Shown: piece after piece, positions 48,619 to 57,278 of the stretch
How the letters are laid out: the number at the start of each line of letters is the position of its first letter
Position numbering within the stretch: position 1 is the first letter of the stretch
Origin: Pseudomonadota bacterium
GTDB lineage: Archaea; Thermoplasmatota; SW-10-69-26; JACQPN01; JAJPHT01
Direction of reading: 5' to 3'
DNA: 62,062 nt
NCBI GenBank assembly: GCA_021325135.1
Contig: JAJPHT010000003.1
Location: 1-62,062, forward strand
Notes under the pieces: generated by a model
The model's input: the letters and a program-made list of their open reading frames with translations, nothing else
Databases searched by the model: none
Told to the model about the DNA's origin: nothing
Program-made: the position numbers and the translations under genes

Positions 48619-49647
48619 TCACGCCGCGTAGCCCTTGACGTAGCGCAGGAGCTTCTTCTGCTCCTCCTCGAAGAGGGACCAGACCTCGGCGCCCAGCGCG
48701 TACTCCAGCAGCATGGAGGACTCCAGCATGGCCAGCTCGTAGGCCACGGTGTGGTCGTGCTCCCGGCGCTTGACCTGGATGAGCCGGCGGATGGCGTGCT
48801 CGCCGGCGGAGACGGCGCGGGGGCCCTCGTCGCCGTGGAGGAAGCGCGCCTTGAGGGCGAGGACCTTGGCGTGGCCCAGCGCGTCCTGGATGTCCATGAC
48901 GCGATCGGGCCTCTTGGGGCGCTGGTAGGTCTGAAGCGGCTCCTCGGGGCGGGGCGAGAGCATGCGCGCGGCGGCGTTGCGCCACATCTCCTTCGCGGAC
49001 TCGATCCACGTCTCGCCGAAGCTGCGCACGTAGTCCGCGGCGTCCACGAGCTTGCCGAACCCCTTCTGCGGAAGCTCGATGTGCTCGCGCACGAGGGCGC
49101 TGCGCAGCGTCGCAGGGGCCAGGCGAGGGTGGACGATCTGGAGCGCGCCCGCCTCCACCCGAGGGAACTCGAACTCCAGCTCGGCGAGGATCTGGCGGTC
49201 GCCCGGGATGTCCATGCGCGGCATGGAGACCAGGAGGCGGTCGGTGCCCGAGGGGTTGTGGAAGTGGTGGAAGCCCATCTTGGCGCCCGGCTTGGCGGCG
49301 CCGGGGATGGGCATCTCCAGGGCGCGCAGGTCGACCTTGCGGGCCGCGGGGGCCGGGCCCAGCGGGGCGAACTTCAGCTCTTTGGCGTCCGCGCGGAAGT
49401 AACGCCCCGCGATGCGCAGGCGGTCCTCCAGCTCGGTGAGGGCGAGGGCCAGGTCGGCCTCCTCGTCCACGCGGCGGACGTCCTGCACGACGTCGCTTGC
49501 GTCGCGCGAGCCGCGTGGGAACTCCGTGACGAGCAGCACCGACTCCGCCTGGCGCGGCTCCACCTGGGCGTGGACCTCGTGGGTCTGCGCCTCGTCGAGG
49601 TAGATCCAGTGGCGCGGCGCGAGCCGCGGAGCCCCCAGCGTCGCCAT
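48619..49647 (-). CDS. Hypothetical protein
   Basis: 342 residues from ATG at 49647 with AGGGGA upstream; the extension to 49689 overlaps the TATA box, so it is rejected. Beta-rich N-terminal half (~1-190; WIYLDEAQTHEVHAQVEP, LLVSMPRMDIPGD), then a helical C-terminal half with LTxL-type helices and Trp/Tyr near the end. No family recognised. A TATA-like box is present about 30 bases upstream. Confidence 0.65.
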   Translation of the reverse strand: MATLGAPRLAPRHWIYLDEAQTHEVHAQVEPRQAESVLLVTEFPRGSRDASDVVQDVRRVDEEADLALALTELEDRLRIAGRYFRADAKELKFAPLGPAPAARKVDLRALEMPIPGAAKPGAKMGFHHFHNPSGTDRLLVSMPRMDIPGDRQILAELEFEFPRVEAGALQIVHPRLAPATLRSALVREHIELPQKGFGKLVDAADYVRSFGETWIESAKEMWRNAAARMLSPRPEEPLQTYQRPKRPDRVMDIQDALGHAKVLALKARFLHGDEGPRAVSAGEHAIRRLIQVKRREHDHTVAYELAMLESSMLLEYALGAEVWSLFEEEQKKLLRYVKGYAA

Positions 49648-49677
49648 GCGGTCCCCTTCGGCTCTCCCGGAGGCCCC

Positions 49678-49730
49678 ATAAATAGTCACGGCCGGGGACC
49701 GCGGCCCACCGATCCCGTGGGTGTTTAAGT
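49678..49730. promoter_or_regulatory. Divergent TATA boxes
   Basis: GACTATTTATG on the minus strand (49678-49688) lies ~31-41 bases before the ATG at 49647; GTTTAAGT on the plus strand (49723-49730) lies ~31-38 bases before the ATG at 49761. Both are at archaeal promoter distance, giving back-to-back start sites with short leaders. Confidence 0.55.
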
Positions 49731-49760
49731 GCCGGCGGACCGCTCGCGCCCGCGAGGCCC

Positions 49761-52700
49761 ATGGGAAACATGCCCAGCCGCTGGGGAGGTCGCGCCCTGG
49801 CCCTCGTTGCCGGCGCCTTGCTGGGCATCGCAGGCTACCTTCTCGGGGCCATCGTCGGCGATCGCCTTGCGTTCGGGTTCACCTTCGACTGGTACGTGTC
49901 GCCCGTCGCCCGTTCCTATCCCGTGGGCGTCGTGCTCGGGGCCGCGGCCATCGCCGCCGCCGTGGGCGCCGTCGCCTCCCTGGCCCTCCTCGCGGGCCCC
50001 GTCGCCCTGCTGGCGCGGCAACGCCTCCGCGCGACGCGCCACGTCCCGCCCCGCTACCCCCGCGCCGTGAGCCTGGACGTCCACGCGGGGCGCCTCCTGG
50101 TGGCGCTCCCCGCCCTGGCCGCGCTCCTGGCGGCGCTCCTGGGCTACCTCTTCTTCGCGAGCCCCATGGCCTCCGGCGCGGCGCCCGTCTCCAGCGTGAC
50201 GCCCCGCGGCTACAGCGCCATGGTGGCGGACGCCGCGGGCCTGGGCATGGGCCTCTCCGCGCTCCTCGCCACGTGGACGGTCTACCTGGGCGTCATCCAG
50301 GGGAAGATCGTGCGCGAGAGCCCCCGCAACCTCATCGCGCGCGTCTCGCTCTTCGGCGCGAGGCACGCCAAGGCCACCGTCGCGGTGGTGCTGCTCCTCA
50401 GCCTCGTCGCGGGCTACTACGCGACGGGCATCACCACCAACGTGGACGTGGCGGACGTCCTGCCCCGCGGCGACCCCAACACCGACGCGGCGCACAACCT
50501 CACGCAGAAGTTCAAGTCGAGCTTCACGCAGCAGGTCACGTTCCAGTTCCACACGCTGGACGTGAACGACTCGCGGCAGCGCGACCTCTACGAGCAGGCC
50601 AACCGTAGCCTCCCCGACCGCCGCACCGACGCGCGCCCCTGGAACATCACCGACGAGGTGTACGTCCGCGCCGAGGCCGACATCGTCGACCGCGTCGTCC
50701 ACACGAAGCCCTTCGTGGGCTCGGTGGGCGCGCCCGACTTCTACAAGCTCCTCAACTGGACGCTGGCCGGCGGCGACTCGGCGGGCCTCTGCAACCCATC
50801 CTCCGCCACGCAGTGCGCGAACGTCCCCCAGCAGCTTTCGGGCCAGGGCAACGCGTCCTTCTCGCTTCCCGACACGAGCCCGCAGGGCGAGGCGCGCTAC
50901 TGCACGCTCCAGGCCGCGGTGTCCGGCTACTGCAACGGCCAGGACGCCGGGCAGGACGTCTCCGCCGTCTACCAGGCGGTGGACGCGGTGACCTCGCCCT
51001 CGTGGCACCAGACGGCCATCCTTGTCACCGTCGACCCCAACGACCCCATCGCCACGCGCGACATCGGCGAGGCCGCGCTGAGGCTGCGGGACCAGATCGT
51101 GGCCGACGCGCAGAGCCAGCCCGACCCCCTGCTGAAGGTCTTCGGCCCCGAGAACCCGCCCATGTTCAGCGTGGACCTGCCGCTGGCCAACGCGCACGCC
51201 AGCGACCTCACGCAGCACGACTTCCAGCTCCTCCTCCCCGTCATCGCGATCTTCATCGCGGTGACGCTCTTCATCGCGTTCCGCAGCCTCACGAGCGTCT
51301 TCATCTCGTTCGCGATGCTCACCGTCGCCGTCGTGTGGACCTTCGGCATCATGGGCGGCATGGGCATCGCGCTCAACACGCTCAACCTCGCCGTCGTGCC
51401 GCTCATCATGGGCGTCGGCATCGACTACGGCATCCACATGATGAACGAGTACCAGGAGCTTCGCGCCGCCGGCAAGACGCCCACCGAGGCGTGGACGTTC
51501 GCGGGCGGCGGCAGCGCGCTGGCCCTCTTCGTGGGCACGCTGACCACCGTCGCGGGCCTGCTCATCATGGTCGTCTCCCCCTCGCTCCTCGTGGCGCAGC
51601 TGGGCGCGCTCGCGGCGTTCGCCATCGGCGCGTGCTTCGTCCTCGCCATCCTCTTCGTCCCCGCCCTCGTCACCGTGATCGAGGGGCTCCAGGCCGCCAC
51701 GGGCCGCCGCGCCGCCAACAGGAAGGAGGAGTACGCGCCCTCGCGCATCATGCCCGCCTTCGCGACGGGCGTCTCGCGGGGCCGCTGGCTCGTGGCCGTC
51801 GTGCTCGTGCTCCTCGCGGGCGCCGCCATCGCCAGCGCGGGCACCATCCAGAAGGAGGCCTTCGGCGACCCGCCGCGCAACTGGCTCCCCAACGATCCCC
51901 TGCGCCTGGAGGACGAGAAGGCGCTGCGCGGGTTCTACGACTCGCCCAACGACGACGTGAAGGCGAACGTGCTGGTCTTCGAAGGGGACATGACCGACCC
52001 GGCCACGCACGCGTACATCGCAGCCATCACCTCGACGCTGCGCGGCAACGCCCTCAACGGGACGTGGACCGACGCGGCGGAGGGCAACAAGACGAAGGAG
52101 AGCCGCATCATCGCGGACACGCTCAAGGACCTCCCCTTCCTCGTCAACACCTTTGTGACGGTGCACAACGGCGTGCCCGGGGTCGCGGCCAACACCGGGG
52201 CCCCCGCCCTCGCGCAGCTTTTCGCTCCGCTGGGCCAGAACCCCACGACGCCCCTCACCCAGGGGAGCACGTACCCGCAGACCCGGGAGGCCATCAAGGC
52301 GACCCTCGACGAGGCGTTCGCCTCCCCCTTGTACCAGCTGGGCAACATCTTCGTGGACCACCCCGGCTACGACACGGCGGTCACCGTCTTCTCGGTCAAG
52401 GCGGCGAGCTACGACGACGCGGCGGCCGTCTGGGCGGAGGTCCACGACGCGCTGGCGAAGAACGAGGCGCTGCGCCCCGCGGGCGTCCACGCGTCGTTCT
52501 TCGGCAACACCGCCATCAACTACCTCTTCGTCGCGAAGCAGGTGCCCTGGCTCTACTACATGAGCATCGGGACCAACGTCCTCGTCGTGCTCATCGTCTT
52601 CGCCTTCACGCGCTCGTGGCGCGCCACGCTGGTCGTGGGCCTGTGCAACTTCCTCACGAGCACGCTCTGGCTGGGCCTGCTCCCCTTCCTGGGCGTGGGG

Positions 52701-53072
52701 CTCGCCATCTCGCTGACCCTGCCGCTCATCTTCATCTTCTGCATGGGCAGCGACTACGGCCTGCACCTGGCGCTGCGCTGCCGCAAGAGCGGCGACACGC
52801 GGGAGACGTTCGAGGGCGTCGGCAAGGGCGTCCTCTACAGCTTCGTGACCACCATCGGCGCGTTCCTCGTCTTCACGCAGGTGAGCGACCTCGCCGGGCG
52901 GCGCAGCATGATCGCCACCACCATCGCCATCGGCGTCGTGTTCCTCGTCACGCTGGCGGTGGTCCCCATGGTCTACCCCGTGAAGAAGGGGCGCAAGGGC
53001 GAGCGCGACCGCAACGTGCCCGTGGTCGAGACGCGCAAGGCCGCCGCCCCCGAGCCCTCCCCCGCGGAGTGA
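49761..53072 (+). CDS. RND/MMPL-superfamily transporter
   Basis: 1103 residues. Extra helices at ~8-32, ~55-80, ~110-135 and ~165-182 precede a canonical RND core: TM1 (~209-228), a ~240-residue periplasm-side domain, the six-helix sterol-sensing-like bundle (FRSLTSVFISFAMLTVAVVW and the GVGIDYGIHMMNEY motif), then a second half (TM from ~680, LVAVVLVLLAG) with FIFCMGSDYGLHL. The Asp residues of both GxDYG motifs relay protons. HAE3-type archaeal members may export lipids or hopanoid-like substrates. The added N-terminal helices are unusual. Confidence 0.88.
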   Translation: MGNMPSRWGGRALALVAGALLGIAGYLLGAIVGDRLAFGFTFDWYVSPVARSYPVGVVLGAAAIAAAVGAVASLALLAGPVALLARQRLRATRHVPPRYPRAVSLDVHAGRLLVALPALAALLAALLGYLFFASPMASGAAPVSSVTPRGYSAMVADAAGLGMGLSALLATWTVYLGVIQGKIVRESPRNLIARVSLFGARHAKATVAVVLLLSLVAGYYATGITTNVDVADVLPRGDPNTDAAHNLTQKFKSSFTQQVTFQFHTLDVNDSRQRDLYEQANRSLPDRRTDARPWNITDEVYVRAEADIVDRVVHTKPFVGSVGAPDFYKLLNWTLAGGDSAGLCNPSSATQCANVPQQLSGQGNASFSLPDTSPQGEARYCTLQAAVSGYCNGQDAGQDVSAVYQAVDAVTSPSWHQTAILVTVDPNDPIATRDIGEAALRLRDQIVADAQSQPDPLLKVFGPENPPMFSVDLPLANAHASDLTQHDFQLLLPVIAIFIAVTLFIAFRSLTSVFISFAMLTVAVVWTFGIMGGMGIALNTLNLAVVPLIMGVGIDYGIHMMNEYQELRAAGKTPTEAWTFAGGGSALALFVGTLTTVAGLLIMVVSPSLLVAQLGALAAFAIGACFVLAILFVPALVTVIEGLQAATGRRAANRKEEYAPSRIMPAFATGVSRGRWLVAVVLVLLAGAAIASAGTIQKEAFGDPPRNWLPNDPLRLEDEKALRGFYDSPNDDVKANVLVFEGDMTDPATHAYIAAITSTLRGNALNGTWTDAAEGNKTKESRIIADTLKDLPFLVNTFVTVHNGVPGVAANTGAPALAQLFAPLGQNPTTPLTQGSTYPQTREAIKATLDEAFASPLYQLGNIFVDHPGYDTAVTVFSVKAASYDDAAAVWAEVHDALAKNEALRPAGVHASFFGNTAINYLFVAKQVPWLYYMSIGTNVLVVLIVFAFTRSWRATLVVGLCNFLTSTLWLGLLPFLGVGLAISLTLPLIFIFCMGSDYGLHLALRCRKSGDTRETFEGVGKGVLYSFVTTIGAFLVFTQVSDLAGRRSMIATTIAIGVVFLVTLAVVPMVYPVKKGRKGERDRNVPVVETRKAAAPEPSPAE

Positions 53073-53076
53073 GGGC

Positions 53077-53337
53077 GTGGCCGACCGCCTGGGCCTCGCG
53101 GCCGCCCTCTTGGCCCTCGCGGGGATCGGCGGCGTGGCGCTGCTCCTGCGCGGCGCGGCGCCCTACTCCTCCGCGGGCCTGGCCCTGGCGGGCGGCGTGG
53201 GCGCAGCGGCCTGCGGCGGGGTCGCTCTCCTGGGCTCGCCCCGAGGCGCTTCTCCCCGGTGGCTGGCCCTCGGGGCGGGGCTCCTGGGCGTGCTGGCGGC
53301 GGTCGCCGTCCTCGCCTGGGCCGTCGGCCTGGTGTGA
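53077..53337 (+). CDS. Small membrane protein
   Basis: 86 residues, GTG at 53077 four bases after the transporter stop. Three hydrophobic helices (~5-23, ~31-52, ~62-83) linked by short loops. Likely co-transcribed with the transporter. No family recognised. Confidence 0.5.
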   Translation: MADRLGLAAALLALAGIGGVALLLRGAAPYSSAGLALAGGVGAAACGGVALLGSPRGASPRWLALGAGLLGVLAAVAVLAWAVGLV

Positions 53338-53404
53338 GAAGCTGACCTGTTCAGCCGCCAAGCCCAAATCCCCGGGGGCCGTTGCCGCAAGCGGAGGTTG
53401 TATC

Positions 53405-53602
53405 ATGAAGACCGTGACCGTGCTCCTCGCGCTGTCGCTGGCGTCCGTCGGCATCCTGCTGATGGCCGAGAGCGCCCAGGCGAAGCCGAACCTGCCCTGC
53501 CTCGTGGGGCACTCCTACTATGACGGGTGCCTGCTCTGCCAGTCGCCCAGCCCCGACGACGAGTGCGCCTGCCGCCCCGAGTGCCCCCCGGGAGGCCCCT
53601 GA
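53405..53602 (+). CDS. Secreted Cys-rich peptide 1
   Basis: 65 residues, GGAGG nine bases before the ATG. Signal peptide 1-26 (VTVLLALSLASVGILLMAES); mature ~39 residues with six Cys in the order C..CxxC..CxC..C, ending ECACRPECPPGG. Resembles peptide 3 at its end (CKPECAPP). Confidence 0.7.
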   Translation: MKTVTVLLALSLASVGILLMAESAQAKPNLPCLVGHSYYDGCLLCQSPSPDDECACRPECPPGGP

Positions 53603-53603
53603 G

Positions 53604-53789
53604 ATGAAGGCCGCCATGGTCCTGCTCGCCCTGAGCATCGCCCTCAGCGGCGTCGCCCTCCTCGCGCCCTCCGCCGACGCGTCCCGCTGCGTCATCGGCG
53701 AGAGCAGCGACTGCATCATCCAGGTCTACTGCCTGGAGAACTGCTGCACGGGCCCCTGCTGCTACCCCTACGACTGCGCGGAGCCGTGA
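53604..53789 (+). CDS. Secreted Cys-rich peptide 2
   Basis: 61 residues one base after peptide 1. Signal peptide ~1-27 (MVLLALSIALSGVALLAP). Mature part has eight Cys: CVIGESSDCIIQVYC, then CC, then CCYPYDCAEP. Closely related to peptide 4. No basic charge typical of antimicrobial peptides. Confidence 0.7.
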   Translation: MKAAMVLLALSIALSGVALLAPSADASRCVIGESSDCIIQVYCLENCCTGPCCYPYDCAEP

Positions 53790-53799
53790 GGCGAGCCCC

Positions 53800-53976
53800 A
53801 TGCGCGCCGCCCTGCTCCTCGTCTGCGCCCTCGCCCTCGTCGGGACCGCCGTCCTGGCGCCCGCCGTCGAGGCCGCGCCCGTGAACGTGTGCCTCTCCTA
53901 TTGGTACTGCATCCCGCACTGCCTGACCAACCCGTCGGGCGACTGCGACTGCAAGCCGGAGTGTGCGCCCCCATGA
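53800..53976 (+). CDS. Secreted Cys-rich peptide 3
   Basis: 58 residues; ATG at 53800 read directly from sequence. Signal peptide ~1-26 (ALLLVCALALVGTAVLAP). Mature part CLSYWYCIPHCLTNPSGDCD with further Cys and end CKPECAPP, six Cys. Overlaps peptide 4 by 4 bases (ATGA). Confidence 0.65.
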   Translation: MRAALLLVCALALVGTAVLAPAVEAAPVNVCLSYWYCIPHCLTNPSGDCDCKPECAPP

Positions 53977-54185
53977 GCCGCGCCGTCCTCTTCCTGGGGC
54001 TGGCCGCCGCCCTCGCCGTCGCCGGCACCCTCGCGATCACGTCCTCCGCCCAGGCCCTCCCCACCTGCGTCGTCGGCTACACGCCGGAATGCATGGTGCA
54101 GGTGGACTGCTCGACGGAGTGCGTCTGCGTCCTGGAATGCTGCACGACCTACTGCTGCTACCCCAAGGACTGTGCCGACCCATGA
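53973..54185 (+). CDS. Secreted Cys-rich peptide 4
   Basis: 70 residues. Signal peptide ~1-29 (VLFLGLAAALAVAGTLAITS). Mature part has ten Cys, with two adjacent CC pairs and the ending CCYPKDCADP, clearly homologous to peptide 2 (CCYPYDCAEP) with an extra CVC segment. The ATG overlaps the stop of peptide 3. Confidence 0.7.
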   Translation: MSRAVLFLGLAAALAVAGTLAITSSAQALPTCVVGYTPECMVQVDCSTECVCVLECCTTYCCYPKDCADP

Positions 54186-54376
54186 GCCGCGCCCTCGTGC
54201 TCCTCGTCGTCTCCCTCGCCCTCGTGGGCGCGGGTCTCGGCTTCGCCGCGGGCGAGGCCTCGGCGTGCAAGGTCTCGGTGGGCACCGTGTGCCTCGTCCC
54301 CGGCAATTCCCCCTGCGACCCCGACGGGACCTGCTACCCCTGCGACCCCCGCCCGGGCCACCCCCTCGACTGTTAG
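54182..54376 (+). CDS. Secreted Cys-rich peptide 5
   Basis: 64 residues starting in the stop of peptide 4. Signal peptide ~1-28. Mature part has six Cys (ACKVSVGTVC, CDPDGTCYPC) and ends RPGHPLDC. The PGHPLD segment recurs in the small secreted peptide at 57918 (DPSHPLDVYEC). Confidence 0.7.
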   Translation: MSRALVLLVVSLALVGAGLGFAAGEASACKVSVGTVCLVPGNSPCDPDGTCYPCDPRPGHPLDC

Positions 54377-54501
54377 GCCGCCGCGCGGGCAGGCGCCCGC
54401 CTTTTCTTTTCCCCCCAGCTGCCCAGCGCCAGCCAGGGTGACGGGTGGGCTCGGCTGCAAGAAGCCTTTTATTGGAGAATTATTGTGAATTGTCGGTGGT
54501 T

Positions 54502-54705
54502 ATGGCAACGAAGAAGAAAAGCCGCGGCAGGCCCCGGCTGACGCAGACCGCGCGCGTCCTCAACGCCGTGAAGCGCGGCGCCCAGGACGCCCGCACCATC
54601 TCCCGCGTGGCCCGCGTCCCGATCCTCCACGTGCACCCCCTCCTCAACCGGCTGCGCAGCCGGGGCCAGGTCACGGGGTACACGGGCTCGCTGCGCGCGC
54701 CCTGA
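54502..54705 (+). CDS. Small winged-helix DNA-binding protein
   Basis: 67 residues. A Lys-rich AT-hook-like start (KKKSRGRPRLTQ) leads into a compact HTH (AVKRGAQDARTISRVARVP, then LNRLRSRGQVTGYTGS). Almost identical in pattern to the C-terminal domain of the protein at 28830. TATA-like CTTTTATTGG at 54466-54475 is ~27-36 bases before the ATG, suggesting an almost leaderless, strong promoter as for chromatin proteins. Confidence 0.75.
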   Translation: MATKKKSRGRPRLTQTARVLNAVKRGAQDARTISRVARVPILHVHPLLNRLRSRGQVTGYTGSLRAP

Positions 54706-54742
54706 GGCCAACGTTTTTCTCCGGCGGGCCCTTGCGCGGCCC

Positions 54743-55936
54743 ATGCTCGTCGGCCTCGTGGGCAAGCCCAACGTGGGCAAGTCCACCTTCTTCTCCGCGT
54801 CCACCAAGGCCCCCGCGGAGATCGCCAACTACCCCTTCACCACCATCGCCCCCAACCGCGGCGTGGCCTACCTCCGCGCGCCCTGCCCCCACGTCGCCCT
54901 GGGCCTCGCGGCCTGCACGCCCCGCACCGGCAAGTGCGCCGAGGGCACGCGCTGGATCCCCGCCGAGGTGCTCGACGTCGCGGGCCTCGTCCCCGACGCG
55001 CACGCCGGCAAGGGCATGGGCAACAAGTTCCTCGACGACCTGCGCGCGGCGGACGTGCTGATCCACGTCGTGGACGCCTCCGGCTCCACCGACAGCGAGG
55101 GCAACCCCGTCCCCGCCCACTCCCACGACCCCGCCAAGGACGTCGAGTTCCTCACCCGCGAGCTGGACGCCTGGATCGGCGGCATCCTGGGCAAGGACTT
55201 CGCCGCCACCGCCCGCGGCATCACCATGAAGAACGCCAAGCCCGAGGTCGTCCTCGCGGAGCGCCTCACGGGGCTGGGCGTCAAGGAGCACGACCTCGCC
55301 AAGGCCATCGCGAAGTCGGAGATGCCCCCCGTCGTCACCAAGTGGACCGACGAGGACCTCATCCGCCTCGGGGGCGAGATCCGCCGCCAGAGCAAGCCCA
55401 TCCTCCTCGCCCTCAACAAGGCTGACAGCGCGGACCCTGCCACCGTGAAGCGCCTCCAGGGCCTTGGCCTCACCGCCGTCCCCACCAGCGCCTCCAGCGA
55501 GCTGGCCCTCCGCAAGGCCGCCGACGCGGGCGTCGTCCGCTACGAGCCGGGCGACGCGGACTTCACCCTCGTGGACGAGTCCAAGCTCAACGCCGCCCAG
55601 AAGAAGGGCCTGGAGCAGATCCGCGAGAAGGTCATGCGCCCCTTCGGCGGCACCGGCGTCCAGAAGCTCCTGGAGGAGGCCGTCTACCGCTTCCTCGACC
55701 GCGTCGTCGTCTACCCCGTCGAGGACGAGACGCACTTCACCGACAAGGAGGGGCGCGTGCTCCCCGACGCGCACCTCCTCAAGCGCGGCGCCACCGCCCG
55801 CGACCTCGCGTACAAGGTCCACACCGACCTGGGCGAGCACTTCATCCGCGGCGTCAACGCGCGCACGAAGCGCGTCGTGGGGGCCGAGTATGAAGTGCAG
55901 GACGGGGACGTGATCCGGATCGTCGCGGGGAAGTGA
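54743..55936 (+). CDS. YchF/Obg-family GTPase (archaeal type)
   Basis: 397 residues. P-loop GKPNVGKST, DVAGLVPDAHAGKGMGN (G3), NKAD (G4) and an SAS G5-like motif; helical insert ~130-220; C-terminal TGS domain ending YEVQDGDVIRIVAGK. This is the archaeal MJ1332-type relative of YchF, ribosome-associated nucleotide hydrolases. Complete, with the usual length. Confidence 0.9.
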   Translation: MLVGLVGKPNVGKSTFFSASTKAPAEIANYPFTTIAPNRGVAYLRAPCPHVALGLAACTPRTGKCAEGTRWIPAEVLDVAGLVPDAHAGKGMGNKFLDDLRAADVLIHVVDASGSTDSEGNPVPAHSHDPAKDVEFLTRELDAWIGGILGKDFAATARGITMKNAKPEVVLAERLTGLGVKEHDLAKAIAKSEMPPVVTKWTDEDLIRLGGEIRRQSKPILLALNKADSADPATVKRLQGLGLTAVPTSASSELALRKAADAGVVRYEPGDADFTLVDESKLNAAQKKGLEQIREKVMRPFGGTGVQKLLEEAVYRFLDRVVVYPVEDETHFTDKEGRVLPDAHLLKRGATARDLAYKVHTDLGEHFIRGVNARTKRVVGAEYEVQDGDVIRIVAGK

Positions 55937-56012
55937 TATCTCCCGAGGGCTCCGCTCCACCGCGGCGAAGGAAGCGCGCGGTTGAAGCGGGGTCCGCGCG
56001 GTGCGAGCCCCC

Positions 56013-56876
56013 ATGGCGGAGGCGCGACCCCTTGGAGCTCCGGGCACCGCCGCCCTCGCCTTCGTCCTCCTCTCCTTCGCGCTCAACAGCGTCGTCACGC
56101 GCCTCGTGGTGGGCGGCGGTCTCCTGGACCCGGGCCTGGCCACCGTCGCGCGCTTCGTCGCGGGCGCGCTCATGCTGGCCCTCGTGGCGCTCGCCCGCGG
56201 CAGGCCCCGCGACGCGCGGCCGGGGCGGCGCAGCGTGGCGCCCGCGCTGTGGCTGGGCGCCTACGCGCTGCTCATCTCCTATGGATACGCGCACATCGGC
56301 GCGGCGGCGGGGACGTTCGTCTTCTACGCGCTGGTCCTCGCCACCATGACCGCGGGCGGCGCGCTCATGGACCGCAAGGCGCCGCCGTGGCGCGCGATCG
56401 CGGGCGGCCTCCTCGCGCTCGCGGGCGTTGGCGTCCTCGCGCTGGGGCGCCTCGCGGGCACGACGCCCCTGGGCGTGGCGCTGCTGGCGGGCACGGGCGT
56501 CGCGTGGGGCGCGTACAGCCTGCACGGGCGCCGGCAGCCCGACGCGTTCGCGTTCAGCGCCGGCAACTTCGCGCTCCTCGCCCTGGCGCTCCTGCCGCTG
56601 GGCGGCGCGCTCCTGGCCGCGGGCGCCGCGTGGACCGCGCGCGGGGCGCTGCTGGCCATCGCCATGGGCGCGCTCACCACCGCGCTGGCCTACGTCGCGT
56701 GGTACCGCCTGCTGCCCGCGATCCCGTCCGCCCAGGCCGCGACCTACCAGATGCTCATCCCGGTGCTCGCCGCGGGGATCGCCGTCGCCGCGCTGGGGGA
56801 GCCGCTCTCGTGGCGCTTCGCCCTGGCCGCCGCGCTGGTGCTGGGCGGCATGGCGCTGGCGGGCCTCAGGAGATGA
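56013..56876 (+). CDS. EamA/DMT-family transporter
   Basis: 287 residues from ATG 56013 (GTG 56001 possible). Ten hydrophobic helices in two EamA repeats (~10-140, ~145-285); the second repeat ends with the typical PVLAAGIAVAALGEPLSW. Members export amino acids or other small metabolites; substrate unknown. Convergent overlap of 11 bases with the next gene. Confidence 0.82.
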   Translation: MAEARPLGAPGTAALAFVLLSFALNSVVTRLVVGGGLLDPGLATVARFVAGALMLALVALARGRPRDARPGRRSVAPALWLGAYALLISYGYAHIGAAAGTFVFYALVLATMTAGGALMDRKAPPWRAIAGGLLALAGVGVLALGRLAGTTPLGVALLAGTGVAWGAYSLHGRRQPDAFAFSAGNFALLALALLPLGGALLAAGAAWTARGALLAIAMGALTTALAYVAWYRLLPAIPSAQAATYQMLIPVLAAGIAVAALGEPLSWRFALAAALVLGGMALAGLRR

Positions 56877-57267
56877 GGCGCGGGGCGCTTCGCGCAAGGA
56901 GCCGGTCGAGGAAGATGGCCAGCTCGCCGCGCGCGATGGGCTTCTGGAGGAAGCGGTGCGGCCGCGCCAGCTCCACCTTGCGCGCGGGGAGCGTCGCCTC
57001 GCGGAAGCCGCTGGCGAGCACGCGCAGCCCGTCCGGGTGGCGGCGCCGCGCGGCGGCAAGCAGGTCGAGGCCGTCCAGGTGGGGCATGCGGTAGTCCGCG
57101 ACGACGAGGTCGAAGGTCGTCTCGGCGAGGAGGCGCGCCGCCGCGCGGCTGTCGTCCATGGTCGTCACCGAGAGGCGCGCCGAGCGGCAGCCCGCCGCCG
57201 CGCCCTCGAAGAGGGGGAAGATCTCCTGCACGTCGTCCACGACGAGCATGCGCGCCCGCGGGGTCAT
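56866..57267 (-). CDS. CheY-like response regulator receiver
   Basis: 133 residues, receiver domain only. Acid pocket VVDD (D10-D11), phosphoacceptor D in VADYRMPHLDG (D56), the T/S position in VLASGFRE and K in LQKPI. No output domain, so it acts through protein contacts. No histidine kinase is next to it. Confidence 0.85.
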   Translation of the reverse strand: MTPRARMLVVDDVQEIFPLFEGAAAGCRSARLSVTTMDDSRAAARLLAETTFDLVVADYRMPHLDGLDLLAAARRRHPDGLRVLASGFREATLPARKVELARPHRFLQKPIARGELAIFLDRLLARSAPRLIS

Positions 57268-57278
57268 CGCGGACGCTC

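Noticed and set aside
49725..52766. 1013-codon minus-strand ORF opposite the RND transporter
   Set aside because: Composition (Glu/Arg/Asp/Gly/His) is typical of an antisense shadow in G+C-rich DNA, and the opposite strand encodes a clear transporter.
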